This document shows, piece by piece, positions 18,190 through 26,159 of a stretch of DNA of 64,000 nucleotides. Both the position numbers and the translations under genes were made by a program. Positions within the stretch are counted from its first letter, which is position 1; every line of letters starts with the position of its first letter. The notes under the pieces are model-generated. The model had not been told where the DNA came from. It saw only the letters and a list, made by a program, of their open reading frames with translations, and did not search any database. Source of the stretch: Saprospiraceae bacterium. Lineage in GTDB: Bacteria > Bacteroidota > Bacteroidia > Chitinophagales > Saprospiraceae. The DNA lies in assembly GCA_026129545.1 (NCBI GenBank), contig JAHCHX010000001.1:3099501-3163500 (forward strand), given 5' to 3'.

Positions 18190-19608
18190 GTGGCATCAAA
18201 TGATTCCAGATACGCAGCGCAAAAATGGTACGCCAAGCTGCGCTTGGGTTGGATTTTCAACACATCCACCTTTATCGGCAACTTGGCCATCGCGTTGATT
18301 ATTACTTATTTTTTTAGGCGCTTGGGCTATGGCGACGAGGTGGATTATGTGTTTTTGCTCACGGTATTGTCCATTGGCCTTTGGATAACCGAGGCTATCC
18401 CACCTTTTGCGGTTGGCATTCTCATCGTCACGATGCTGCTTTTTGGCTTCGGGACGGACTACCTTTTTTCGGAGAGCAGCTCGGTAGAGATATATGTCGG
18501 CACCTGGAGCAGCAACGTGGTATGGTTGCTGTTGGGCGGTTTTTTCCTGGCGGAGGCGATGAAGGAAGCCGAATTGGACCGCAACCTGTTCAGGCTTGTG
18601 ATTCGGAGGTTCGGCAATGACCCAGAGCGTCTGCTGATGGGGCTAATGTTCGTCACGGCTTTTGGCAGCATGGTGATGTCGAACACGGCCACGACAGCCA
18701 TGATGATTTCGTCCATCATGCCGCTCATCCGTGTGTTGGGTGCTCAATCCAAGTACTCTATTGCTTTGCTGACGGGCATCCCGGCTTCGGCGACCATTGG
18801 CGGCATTGGCACCATCATCGGCAGCACGCCCAATGCCATCGCGGTGGGAGCCTTGCAGGAAAGAGGCATTCACATCACTTTCATTGATTGGATGCTGGTG
18901 GGATTGCCGACGGCGCTTCTCTTGATATGCCTGTTTTTCAGGTATTTGAGCCGACAACTCAACATCAAGGACACCGAGCTCGACCTTTCAAAAATACCAG
19001 AAAGCGAAAAAAAGGTCGAGCCATTCAAGCGCAGGGCTGTCATCGTCACTTTGATAGCGACCATCGCGCTCTGGGCCACCGAACCCATACACGGCATCCC
19101 GGTGGCGGCCACATCGGCAGTGCCGATATTGTTGCTCACGCTCACCCAAGTTATCAATTCGGACCAAGTGCGCACATTGCCTTGGGACACGCTCATGTTG
19201 GTAGCAGGTGGCTTGGCGCTCGGGCTTGCCTTGGTGGAGGTGGGATTGGCAGCCATCGTGATGCAGCAAATCAACAACCTTCCCGTCCCCACGCTTGCGG
19301 TGGCATTTCTCTTCAGTCTCATCGGCGTGTCGCTGTCGAATGTGATGAGCAATACCGCCGCCGCTTCCATCTTGATGCCGCTTGCCGTGAGTTTGCCTCA
19401 GCCTTTCGGCACGGCTGTGCCGGTCATAGTGGCCATCAGCTGTTCTTGTTCGCTGCTGTTGCCCGTCTCGACACCCTCGAATGCGGTGGCATATTCGACT
19501 GGTTTGATTCAACAGAAAGAATTTCGCCGAGGTGGGGTGTTTTTTATGTTCGCCGGGCCTATTGCCGCTTTTGCGGCGGCGATGCTTTGGGTTTGGCTGT
19601 ACATGTGA
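18190..19608 (+). CDS. DASS/SLC13 family sodium-coupled anion transporter
   Basis: 472 residues with about eleven hydrophobic segments. The conserved SLC13 blocks are present: FTWITEAIPPFAVGIL-like text near residue 65, VMSNTATTAMMISSIMPLI with the SNT motif, GIPASATIGGIGTIIGSTPNAI, and near the C terminus LSNVMSNTAAASILMPLAVS with a second SNT, then PVSTPSNAVAYSTGLI. The two SNT motifs form the substrate and Na+ sites in this family. Substrates range over dicarboxylates, citrate, sulfate and phosphate and cannot be told apart here. The start is GTG at 18190: a TAA stop lies one codon upstream and no ATG occurs before the second membrane segment. Confidence 0.9.
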   Translation: MASNDSRYAAQKWYAKLRLGWIFNTSTFIGNLAIALIITYFFRRLGYGDEVDYVFLLTVLSIGLWITEAIPPFAVGILIVTMLLFGFGTDYLFSESSSVEIYVGTWSSNVVWLLLGGFFLAEAMKEAELDRNLFRLVIRRFGNDPERLLMGLMFVTAFGSMVMSNTATTAMMISSIMPLIRVLGAQSKYSIALLTGIPASATIGGIGTIIGSTPNAIAVGALQERGIHITFIDWMLVGLPTALLLICLFFRYLSRQLNIKDTELDLSKIPESEKKVEPFKRRAVIVTLIATIALWATEPIHGIPVAATSAVPILLLTLTQVINSDQVRTLPWDTLMLVAGGLALGLALVEVGLAAIVMQQINNLPVPTLAVAFLFSLIGVSLSNVMSNTAAASILMPLAVSLPQPFGTAVPVIVAISCSCSLLLPVSTPSNAVAYSTGLIQQKEFRRGGVFFMFAGPIAAFAAAMLWVWLYM

Positions 19609-19611
19609 ATG

Positions 19612-19630
19612 CCGCCACGCGCTTTGGCGG
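19612..19630. terminator. Weak hairpin between convergent genes
   Basis: A 6-bp stem CCGCCA/TGGCGG with a 7-base loop directly follows the SLC13 gene and precedes the convergent split gene. There is no T-run, so the terminator call is tentative. Confidence 0.3.
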
Positions 19631-19634
19631 TGGT

Positions 19635-20250
19635 TTAATGATACTGCAAAAGTTTGCGGAGCGTCTCCTTTTTTTGCTCGTAGTTGCCTTGGTTTCCATC
19701 AACTCGAAATCGGGAGTCGGCAACACTTGCCGCTCCCCCAACAATGCCGCCCACAGCGCCGCCCACAATGGCGAAAGCAAAGCCGTTGACGAAGCGAGGC
19801 ACACGGATAATGGAATTGGGGTCTGCGTCCTTTGCAGAAAGAATGCCCGCCACGAAACCTATACTTGCACCCATCGCAAAACCATATTTGACCCCATGCC
19901 CCCTCCGCCCCATCTGTTTTAAACTTCGCGCCGTTAGGTTTTGGGCATGGCTGCAATCGCAATCTGCTAAAAATCAAGAACATCAATCATGTTCATCTAA
20001 CAAATCCTAGCGAATCAAGGTATAATTTCACGATGCGCGAAATGGGTATTTCAATTTGCTGAATAGAGGTATCGAACATGGAAGAAACCAAGATGGACGA
20101 GTCGAGCAAAACTTCCATTCTTGCAATGAACACGTTGGGCGGTTTTTGAAGGTAAAACTTGGCTTCGCAGCCCAACCGCTGGGCATTTTGCCCTTGGGCG
20201 ACATCCCTGCAAAGGATGAGAACAAGGAGAATGAGGCAGGCATTTTTCAT
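19635..20250 (-). pseudogene. Glycine-zipper secreted protein gene split by a 100-bp repeat
   Basis: Two open frames appear to be halves of one gene. The 5' half, from ATG 20250, has a signal peptide (MKNACLILLVLILCRDVAQG) and a domain ending IQQIEIPISRIVKL, then runs into repeat DNA and stops at 19993. The 3' half (from about 19919) reads MGRRGHGVKYGFAMGASIGF, a glycine-zipper stretch GGAVGGIVGGAAS, and RFRVDGNQGNYEQKKETLRK. In Bacteroidota proteins I know, an ISxI.KI..RRKG junction joins exactly such halves. Deleting 103 bases (100-bp repeat plus one copy of a flanking TTA) joins them in frame as RIVKLKQMGRRGHG. Function is unknown; probably an envelope protein. It is probably inactive here, though the N-terminal part could be made as an 85-residue secreted peptide. 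Confidence 0.75.
19923..20022 (-). repeat. 100-bp dispersed repeat, copy B (inside a gene)
   Basis: Read on the minus strand it runs TACCTTGATTCGCTAGG ... GGCGCGAAGT and is almost identical to copy A (43249-43348). It is flanked by TTA on both sides (20023-20025 and 19920-19922), consistent with a 3-bp target duplication. It splits the 19635-20250 gene and supplies its premature stop. Confidence 0.8.
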
Positions 20251-20370
20251 AATCGAGACATTGGATTTGCCACCATGCCACAAAGTTTTGCCCACCAGCC
20301 CATTGCTTTTTCTCGAATGTCGCCAGATTCGGATTTTGTTTTATTGCATTCAAATAATAGGGAGCAAACT

Positions 20371-22752
20371 TCACTCGCTGCGTAACGAGCGCACTGGGTT
20401 GGCCAATGCCGCACGCACACTTTGCACCCCGACCGTCAGCACAGCTACGGTGAGCGTCGCCAAAAGTGAAATGATAAAAATGCCCGCGCCAACCGAAATC
20501 CGGTAGGTGTAGTCATCGAGCCACGCATTCATGGCCCACCAGGAAAAGGGTGTCGCAAAAACGAACGCAATGACAATCAAGCGCGTATATTCTTTGCCGA
20601 AGAGCCAGAGGATGCCTGAAACGCTGGCACCAAGCGTCTTTCGGATGCCGACCTCCTTGCGTTTGCGTGTCACCATGAAAGCCGCCAGCCCGTACAATCC
20701 GAGGCATCCGATGAAAATGGCGATGCCCGCAAAAGTGCGTACGAGCCTCAGAATCATCGTTTCCGCTTCCATAAAATCGGCCATGCGCTCGTCCATGAAT
20801 CGGTGTTCGTAGTAGTGATTGGGATAGTGGCGCTCCCACACTTCTTGGATTTGCGCCAGCACAGGGGCCGGGTTGCCGGGGTTGAGTTGCACGGCGCAAG
20901 TTCTGTAGTCTTCAGCCCGCGAGCCGATGGCGATGGGGGATATTGGGTCGGAAAGCGACCAGTTGTGAAAATCGCGGATAACCCCCACGACAGGTGCCGT
21001 TATTTGGTCCACCGTGATTTTTTTATTCAGGATTTCATCGGGGGAAGCGAGGTTCAGTTTTTTGATAAATGTCTCGTTGACAAGGAATTCACGGGTGGTG
21101 TCGCTGGGCTGGATATTGCGCCCCGTCACCAATTGAAGCCCAAACGTTTCCAAATAATGAGAATCAGCAGGCTTGTCGTTGGCCAACCACGGCTCTCCGT
21201 CGGGGCGATTGTCGAATCGGACACCCGTCTGGTTGTTGCTGCCTGCGGCAGGTGGCTGGTAGCACAACGACACGCTTTTCACGCCGCTAATCTGCGAAAG
21301 CTGCTCTCGCAGGCTGTTCATATTGGACGGCTCTGGCACTTCGAGGGTCAGCACCGCCCCGGGACGAAATCCCCAATCGGATTCTTGCGCAAAGCGCATC
21401 TGAGCCGACACCACCACTACGCCGATGATGAGTATTTGCGAAATCGTGAACTGCGTGGTCACCAACACCCGCCGCAGCGAAAAACCACCCGCCTTCGGCA
21501 CATCGGAGGAGGCTTTAAGGGCGGTGGCGGGGTTGAAGCCAGATTGCATCAGGCCGGGGTAAAAACCTGCCATCAGGGTCAGCACGACACCCATGACCAC
21601 GAGAAATATCGCCATTGCCATGAGGGATGGCGCATCGAACCGTAGTTCGTGTTCGAGCCATTGGTTCAGATAAGGCAGGGCAAGCCAAGCCATCAAGAAG
21701 CCCAAAAACAACGAAGCCGCCACTATTAGCCCCGTTTCAAACATGAACTGCCAAAACAATTGCCTGCGGGTGCTGCCCAGCGACTTGCGCACACCCACCT
21801 CGCGGCTGCGCGTGAGGGCCTGCGCGGTGGCCATATTGACAAAATTGACGCATGCGGTGATGAGCAGGAACAATCCAATAAGCCCCAGCGCCCATAGGTA
21901 TTTTTTGCTGATGCCAAACCCGTATTCGGTATCGAAATGCAAATCGAGCAGGGATTTCGCCTTGTAATGGAACAAATCGGGCGATTCGGGGTGAGGGTAT
22001 TTTTTTTTGATGATTGACAAAAAGCGGTCGAGTTCACCGATGTCGTGTCCCTTTTGCAGCAGGGCTAAACAATAGTTGTTGCCACGCGCGCCCGCCCATG
22101 AGTCCAGCCCGCTTGTCGTGGGAGCGCTGTTTCTCAATGTTTCAAAAGAGCCAAGTATTTCGCGCTTGTAGTCTGTGTTGACGGGCAAATTGTGAAGGAT
22201 GCCGACCACCCTCAAATCCGTCTTGTTGTTGAGGCGCAGGGTTTGCCCCAAAGCATCGGTATCGCCAAAATACTTTCGAGCCAGTTTTTCGCTCAATATC
22301 ACCGTGTTGGGTTCGGCCAAGGCGCTTGCCTCGCCGCGCAGCAAAGGCAAGTCGAGGATGTCGAGATACTCAGGCTCCACCCACGCGAAGTTTTCTTCCT
22401 CCTTGTATTTGTCTCTGTTGCCCAATGGGTTAACGACACTGACGTACATCTCATCATAGCCGGAGCACATGGCTGTTTTTTCCAGAAAGGCGCACTCGGC
22501 GCGAAGGGTTTTGGCCATCGGCGCGGGCACCCCCGCGAACGGCATCAATACCTCCGTGCGCACATCCATCACGACCCGCGCTACGCGCGCCCCGTTTTTG
22601 TGGTAGGTGTCGAAACTGAGGTGATGCCGGATGAGCGCGAATATCAAAATCCCACAGGCGACGCTCATGCCCAAGCCCAATACGTTCAGCAGGGCGTAGT
22701 CGCGTTGTTTGGCGAGTTTTCGGAGGGCAACGGAAAGGTAGTTTTGAATCAT
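20371..22752 (-). CDS. FtsX/MacB-like ABC transporter permease
   Basis: About 793 residues from ATG 22752 (MIQNYLSVALRKLAKQRDYA); an upstream start at 22779 is less likely because the 28547 paralogue starts with the same MIQNY. Architecture: N-terminal helix, MacB periplasmic core domain (residues ~50-240), three-helix FtsX block near 280-420 (LFLLITACVNFVNMATAQAL, RSREVGVRKSLGSTRRQLFW), a second periplasmic domain, and a C-terminal FtsX block (RKRKEVGIRKTLGASVSGIL ... AALANPVRSLRSE). No ATP-binding subunit lies nearby, as is common for these Bacteroidota permeases; it probably works with a LolD/MacB-like ATPase elsewhere. It has its own sigma-54-like promoter and tandem upstream dyads (22788-22894). 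Confidence 0.9.
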   Translation of the reverse strand: MIQNYLSVALRKLAKQRDYALLNVLGLGMSVACGILIFALIRHHLSFDTYHKNGARVARVVMDVRTEVLMPFAGVPAPMAKTLRAECAFLEKTAMCSGYDEMYVSVVNPLGNRDKYKEEENFAWVEPEYLDILDLPLLRGEASALAEPNTVILSEKLARKYFGDTDALGQTLRLNNKTDLRVVGILHNLPVNTDYKREILGSFETLRNSAPTTSGLDSWAGARGNNYCLALLQKGHDIGELDRFLSIIKKKYPHPESPDLFHYKAKSLLDLHFDTEYGFGISKKYLWALGLIGLFLLITACVNFVNMATAQALTRSREVGVRKSLGSTRRQLFWQFMFETGLIVAASLFLGFLMAWLALPYLNQWLEHELRFDAPSLMAMAIFLVVMGVVLTLMAGFYPGLMQSGFNPATALKASSDVPKAGGFSLRRVLVTTQFTISQILIIGVVVVSAQMRFAQESDWGFRPGAVLTLEVPEPSNMNSLREQLSQISGVKSVSLCYQPPAAGSNNQTGVRFDNRPDGEPWLANDKPADSHYLETFGLQLVTGRNIQPSDTTREFLVNETFIKKLNLASPDEILNKKITVDQITAPVVGVIRDFHNWSLSDPISPIAIGSRAEDYRTCAVQLNPGNPAPVLAQIQEVWERHYPNHYYEHRFMDERMADFMEAETMILRLVRTFAGIAIFIGCLGLYGLAAFMVTRKRKEVGIRKTLGASVSGILWLFGKEYTRLIVIAFVFATPFSWWAMNAWLDDYTYRISVGAGIFIISLLATLTVAVLTVGVQSVRAALANPVRSLRSE

Positions 22753-22787
22753 AAGCGTAACGCTGGCTTTGGTCGGCATCTCATTTC

Positions 22788-22803
22788 CCCATACCTCGTG
22801 CCG
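22788..22803 (-). promoter_or_regulatory. Sigma-54-like -24/-12 element upstream of the 22752 permease
   Basis: On the minus strand CGGCACGAGGTATGG fits the -24 half of the sigma-54 consensus (GGCACG) and keeps the G of the -12 half, but has ATGG where TTGC is expected. The surrounding block (22787-22812) is conserved at 28714-28739 and 61747-61768. Dyad operators begin exactly 55 bases upstream. Confidence 0.5.
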
Positions 22804-22857
22804 AAATGCTTAGGGGTTGATTTCCAAATTTTTAGCGCCGGGTGGGAGCGAGCAAGG

Positions 22858-22894
22858 TGTTCGGAATCGGACGGTGGGGTGTGCGGGAGCGGAC
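22858..22894 (-). promoter_or_regulatory. Tandem dyad operator (candidate enhancer), permease 22752
   Basis: Two 15-bp sites, TGTTCGGAATCGGAC (22858-22872) and TGTGCGGGAGCGGAC (22880-22894) as written on the plus strand, lie 22 bp apart. In gene orientation both fit GTCCGnnnnCGnACA. Placement about 55-90 bp upstream of a -24-like box suits an NtrC-family activator. The binding protein is not in the window. Confidence 0.6.
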
Positions 22895-22923
22895 GGGGGC
22901 TTTATGCTGTTTTGTTGTTTCCC

Positions 22924-22952
22924 GCAAATCCAACATCCAATGTTGGATTTGC
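22924..22952. repeat. Perfect hairpin, 13-bp arms
   Basis: GCAAATCCAACAT (22924-22936) and its exact complement (22940-22952) flank a 3-base loop. There is no T-run on either side. It lies between the cupin gene's end and the next permease's operator; it may be an RNA-stabilising hairpin or a protein site. Confidence 0.55.
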
Positions 22953-23105
22953 AAACAAAGGGGGGAAAATTAGAAAAGGGGCAGTGGATGGATGCGAGAG
23001 TGGAATTGTGGATAGGTGTTCATCGGCCTTTTTCAAAAACATTCTCCAAATGCCATTTAAGGTTTTTAGTTTGAGGGAAATGAACTTCATTGTTCGGCAG
23101 AGCGG

Positions 23106-23140
23106 CACGTTTACTAAACCTTGAAGGTTTAGTAAACGTG
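23106..23140. repeat. 35-bp near-perfect palindrome after the cupin gene
   Basis: CACGTTTACTAAACCTT (23106-23122), a single central G, then the exact complement (23124-23140). It begins three bases after the cupin stop codon, so it would form the 3' end of the permease-cupin transcript. No T-run follows. It could be a terminator-like hairpin or a mobile palindrome. Confidence 0.65.
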
Positions 23141-23142
23141 GG

Positions 23143-23505
23143 CTAAATCTCCCGATAATCCTCCGCCCGAAAACGCGGGGTACACACACAAAAAAACACC
23201 AAGTCGCCCTTCCCGGTATTTTCAATCCGCTGTCGCGTGCCCGCCGGAATGACGACCACGTCGCCCGGGCCTACATCCGTCGGGGGCAAATCGCCCACTT
23301 CCACGCGGCCTTGCCCGGAGGCGATGAGGTAGCGTTCCACCGTGCCGACCAAAAAATGCCAGCGCGTCTGGCTGCCTTCCGGCAGCCGGGCGCGAGCGAT
23401 AGAAGCCGCCGGGTCGTCGGGCGAGTTGAGGTTCTCGAGGATGAAGACCCCTTCTTCGATGAAGAACTCTTCGGACTCGCTGGGTTTGAAGATTCGTGGT
23501 TTCAT
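23143..23505 (-). CDS. Small cupin-domain protein
   Basis: 120 residues from ATG 23505; a GTG at 23517 overlaps the permease stop and is less likely. The sequence shows one double-stranded beta-helix: ARARLPEGSQTRWHFLVGTVERYLIASGQGRVEVG, then the second cupin motif PGDVVVIPAGTRQRIENTG. The metal-site residues are only partly conserved (H in RWHF, E in VERYL). Such proteins include mannose-6-phosphate-isomerase-like and small-ligand sensors; no substrate can be named. The start lies 4 bases after the preceding permease stop, implying one transcript. Confidence 0.82.
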   Translation of the reverse strand: MKPRIFKPSESEEFFIEEGVFILENLNSPDDPAASIARARLPEGSQTRWHFLVGTVERYLIASGQGRVEVGDLPPTDVGPGDVVVIPAGTRQRIENTGKGDLVFFCVCTPRFRAEDYREI

Positions 23506-23509
23506 ATAC

Positions 23510-25951
23510 TTATTCACTTCGCAGGCTTTTCACCGGATTCGCCAGCGCCGCCCTGATACTTTGAAAACTGACCGTCAAAAACGCGACTGCCACCGCCACA
23601 ACCCCTGCTCCTGCCAGCATCCACCATTCCACCGAAACGCGGTAAGGATAGTCGCTCAGCCATTTATTCATCCCGTAAAAAACGAGCGGCGATGCCAGCA
23701 CAAACGCCATGCCCAGCAGTTTCAGATAACCCGAACTGAGCAGCCCGACCACCGACAGCACGCTCGCGCCCAACACTTTGCGAATACCGATTTCTTTTGT
23801 TTTCTGAAAAGCCGTGTAAGTCGTCAGGCCGAACAACCCAAAACATGAAATCAGAATAGCGAGCAAAGCGAAATATCCAATCAAATCCGAAAGCCGTTGC
23901 TCCGCTTCGTAGCTGCGGGCAATGCCTTCATTCAAAAATTGTGGCTCGAACACTTTTTCCGGGAAAAACTGCTGCCATGTCTTTTCGATATGTGCCATGC
24001 CTTCCGTGAAACGCCCGCCCTGTAACCGAATCGAAAACGTGTTGAACTGGTTGGGACTGACGACCAAAGCCAATGGCAGGATTTCGCCGCGCAGCGAGGC
24101 AAAATGAAAATCGCGGAACACACCCACCACCTGCCCCTCACGGCCTTCCATGTTGATGCGCTTGCCCACTGCATTTTCCGGCGTGTGCCAGCCGAGGGTT
24201 TTCACCGCCTGTTCGTTGATGAGGTAGCCGCTGATGTGGTCGGTGCCGAAAGATTTGTCGAAATCGCGCCCAGCGAGTATTTGGAGGCCATACAATTCCG
24301 AAAAATCGTAGTCCACCGCCATCGCCGACATGAACAGGTTGTCTTCCGGGCGGATACCGTCGGTCGTAAAATTGCGCCGCACCGAGCCAAAGCCCGGCAC
24401 ACCTTGCGACTGCGTCACCGCCACAATGGACGAATTTTTCATCAATTCCTCCTCAAACGCGAGGGTTTTGCTGCGCCAGCTCTGGTCAATCTGCCCGAAC
24501 AGGGCGTTCATGTTGGCGCTGAACAGCGGCACCCGCAACACATTGTCCTTTTCAAATCCCAAGGGGAAATTGCGCAAATAGTGCAGTTGTGAAAAAATCA
24601 CAATTGTACCCGCAATGAGTGCGATTGCCACAAAAAACTGTGCAGCCGTGAGCATTTTTCGCAGCAAGGCCCCACCCGGCGTGCCAGTCGCGCCCTTTAG
24701 CCCAGCCACTGGCTGGAAGCGACTGATGAACCATGCCGGATACCCCCCTGCCAGCAGCCCCGCCGCGATAAAAATCAACGAAAAAAGCCCCAACATCGGC
24801 CAATCGCGCATATATTCAAGTTTGATTTCCGTACCCGTCACTCGATTGAGCAAAGGCAGCCCCAGCACCACCAACACCAACGACATCAAAAAAGCCATAA
24901 AGCCCATCAGCAGCGACTCGCCGAGATACTGCCGCATCAGCGCCCCCCGACCCGCCCCCAGCACCTTGCGCAAACTCACCTCGCGCACCCGCTGCATGGC
25001 CGAGGCAGTGGTCAGGTTAATAAAATTGATGCAAGCAATCAGTAACGTGAGCAATCCGATGGTGAGGAAGATGCGCAAAAAATGGGTGTTTGCTGCCGCT
25101 ATTGGCTCATTGTCCGCCGCTGATTTCAAGTGAATATCGCGCACGGGCAACAACGAAAACTCCTGCTTGTCGCGCACTTGCGGATTGCCGAATTGACGAA
25201 TAAACGCGCTCATTTTCCCCGCCACCACATCGGGGCTGGCATTATCGGCAAGCAGGAGATAGGTGTAAGAATGAGATGCCACCCAGTTTTGCGTGAGGTT
25301 GTCACGAATTTGGTCGCGGGAGTTGTCCGGTTCGATGTCGTACATCGCCGAGTAGGGCGCGAGAAAATCGAAGCGAAGGTGGGCGTTGGAAGGCCAGTCG
25401 CGCACCACGCCTGTCACCTTGAACGGCCCTTGGTTGGCGAGATAGAGCGATTTGCCGAGCGCGGGCTGGGCGCCAAAGAATTTGCGGGCGTTGGTTTCAT
25501 TCAGGACAATGGAAAACGGTTCGTTCAGCGCCGTGGCCGCATGGCCTTCCAGAAAGTCGAAGGTCAGGATTTGCAGGATGCTGCTGTCGGCAAAATGCGC
25601 GTCTTCGACTTCAAACTGCTTGTTGCTCCCGGGTTCGCGCACACTCACGCTGCGCGGGTACATCCGCGCAGCGACTTTGATTTCGGGAATCTGTGCCGCC
25701 AGCAAGGGCGCCATCGGGGCCGGGCTGTTGATGAGCACCATGTCGGGGTCGGCAAATCGCGGCAGGTAGTTGACCCGGTAAGCGGTTTTTTCATTTTTCT
25801 GAAAATCGTCGTAACTGTGTTCGTGCCGGATAAAGAGGATGACAAGAAAACAACACGCCAGCCCAAGTGCCAGCCCTGCGATATTGAGGAAGGCATAGAG
25901 GCGGTTTTTCAGCAAGTTGCGGAGGGCGATTTTGAGATAGTTTGAGAGCAT
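23510..25951 (-). CDS. FtsX/MacB-like ABC transporter permease
   Basis: 813 residues beginning MLSNYLKIALRNLLKNRLYA, a typical MacB-type start with a membrane helix. The first FtsX block (LLIACINFINLTTASAMQRV, REVSLRKVLGAGRGALMRQY) and the C-terminal FtsX block (FQKTKEIGIRKVLGASVLSV ... AALANPVKSLRSE) flank two MacB periplasmic domains. It belongs to the same broad family as the 20371 and 26160 permeases but differs in its N-terminal signature. Unlike them it has no dyad operator or -24-like box upstream; the 208-base gap to the previous permease holds repeat copy C. It may be co-transcribed with 26160-28547 and with the cupin. Confidence 0.9.
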   Translation of the reverse strand: MLSNYLKIALRNLLKNRLYAFLNIAGLALGLACCFLVILFIRHEHSYDDFQKNEKTAYRVNYLPRFADPDMVLINSPAPMAPLLAAQIPEIKVAARMYPRSVSVREPGSNKQFEVEDAHFADSSILQILTFDFLEGHAATALNEPFSIVLNETNARKFFGAQPALGKSLYLANQGPFKVTGVVRDWPSNAHLRFDFLAPYSAMYDIEPDNSRDQIRDNLTQNWVASHSYTYLLLADNASPDVVAGKMSAFIRQFGNPQVRDKQEFSLLPVRDIHLKSAADNEPIAAANTHFLRIFLTIGLLTLLIACINFINLTTASAMQRVREVSLRKVLGAGRGALMRQYLGESLLMGFMAFLMSLVLVVLGLPLLNRVTGTEIKLEYMRDWPMLGLFSLIFIAAGLLAGGYPAWFISRFQPVAGLKGATGTPGGALLRKMLTAAQFFVAIALIAGTIVIFSQLHYLRNFPLGFEKDNVLRVPLFSANMNALFGQIDQSWRSKTLAFEEELMKNSSIVAVTQSQGVPGFGSVRRNFTTDGIRPEDNLFMSAMAVDYDFSELYGLQILAGRDFDKSFGTDHISGYLINEQAVKTLGWHTPENAVGKRINMEGREGQVVGVFRDFHFASLRGEILPLALVVSPNQFNTFSIRLQGGRFTEGMAHIEKTWQQFFPEKVFEPQFLNEGIARSYEAEQRLSDLIGYFALLAILISCFGLFGLTTYTAFQKTKEIGIRKVLGASVLSVVGLLSSGYLKLLGMAFVLASPLVFYGMNKWLSDYPYRVSVEWWMLAGAGVVAVAVAFLTVSFQSIRAALANPVKSLRSE

Positions 25952-26003
25952 TTTTTGTTGATTTGCCTACCCAGGCGAGCGGGTCGGGCGAGTGGTGCGT
26001 TAT

Positions 26004-26103
26004 ACTTCGCGCCGCCAAGTTTTGGGCATGACTAAAAGCGCAATCTGTTCAAAATCAGGGAGAGCAATCATGGCCACCCGACAAGCCATAGCGAATCATG
26101 GTA
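26004..26103 (-). repeat. 100-bp dispersed repeat, copy C
   Basis: Minus-strand reading TACCATGATTCGC ... GGCGGCGCGAAGT, exactly 100 bp like copies A and B. Located between two permease genes. The inner half resembles copy D (39328-39426) more than A/B. Confidence 0.75.
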
Positions 26104-26159
26104 TAATTCGTTGGAGCGTATTTTAATTCAAAAAATCGAACAGCCAAATCACCAAGAGT

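Noticed and set aside
18888..19922. A 344-codon plus-strand frame overlapping the SLC13 gene
   Set aside because: Out of frame with the transporter, whose SNT motifs and helices are certain; composition is that of a shadow frame.
23510..25951. Own sigma-54-like control for the middle permease
   Set aside because: Neither the dyad pair nor the CGGCAC box occurs in the 208 bases upstream, which contain repeat copy C; co-transcription with the previous permease is simpler.
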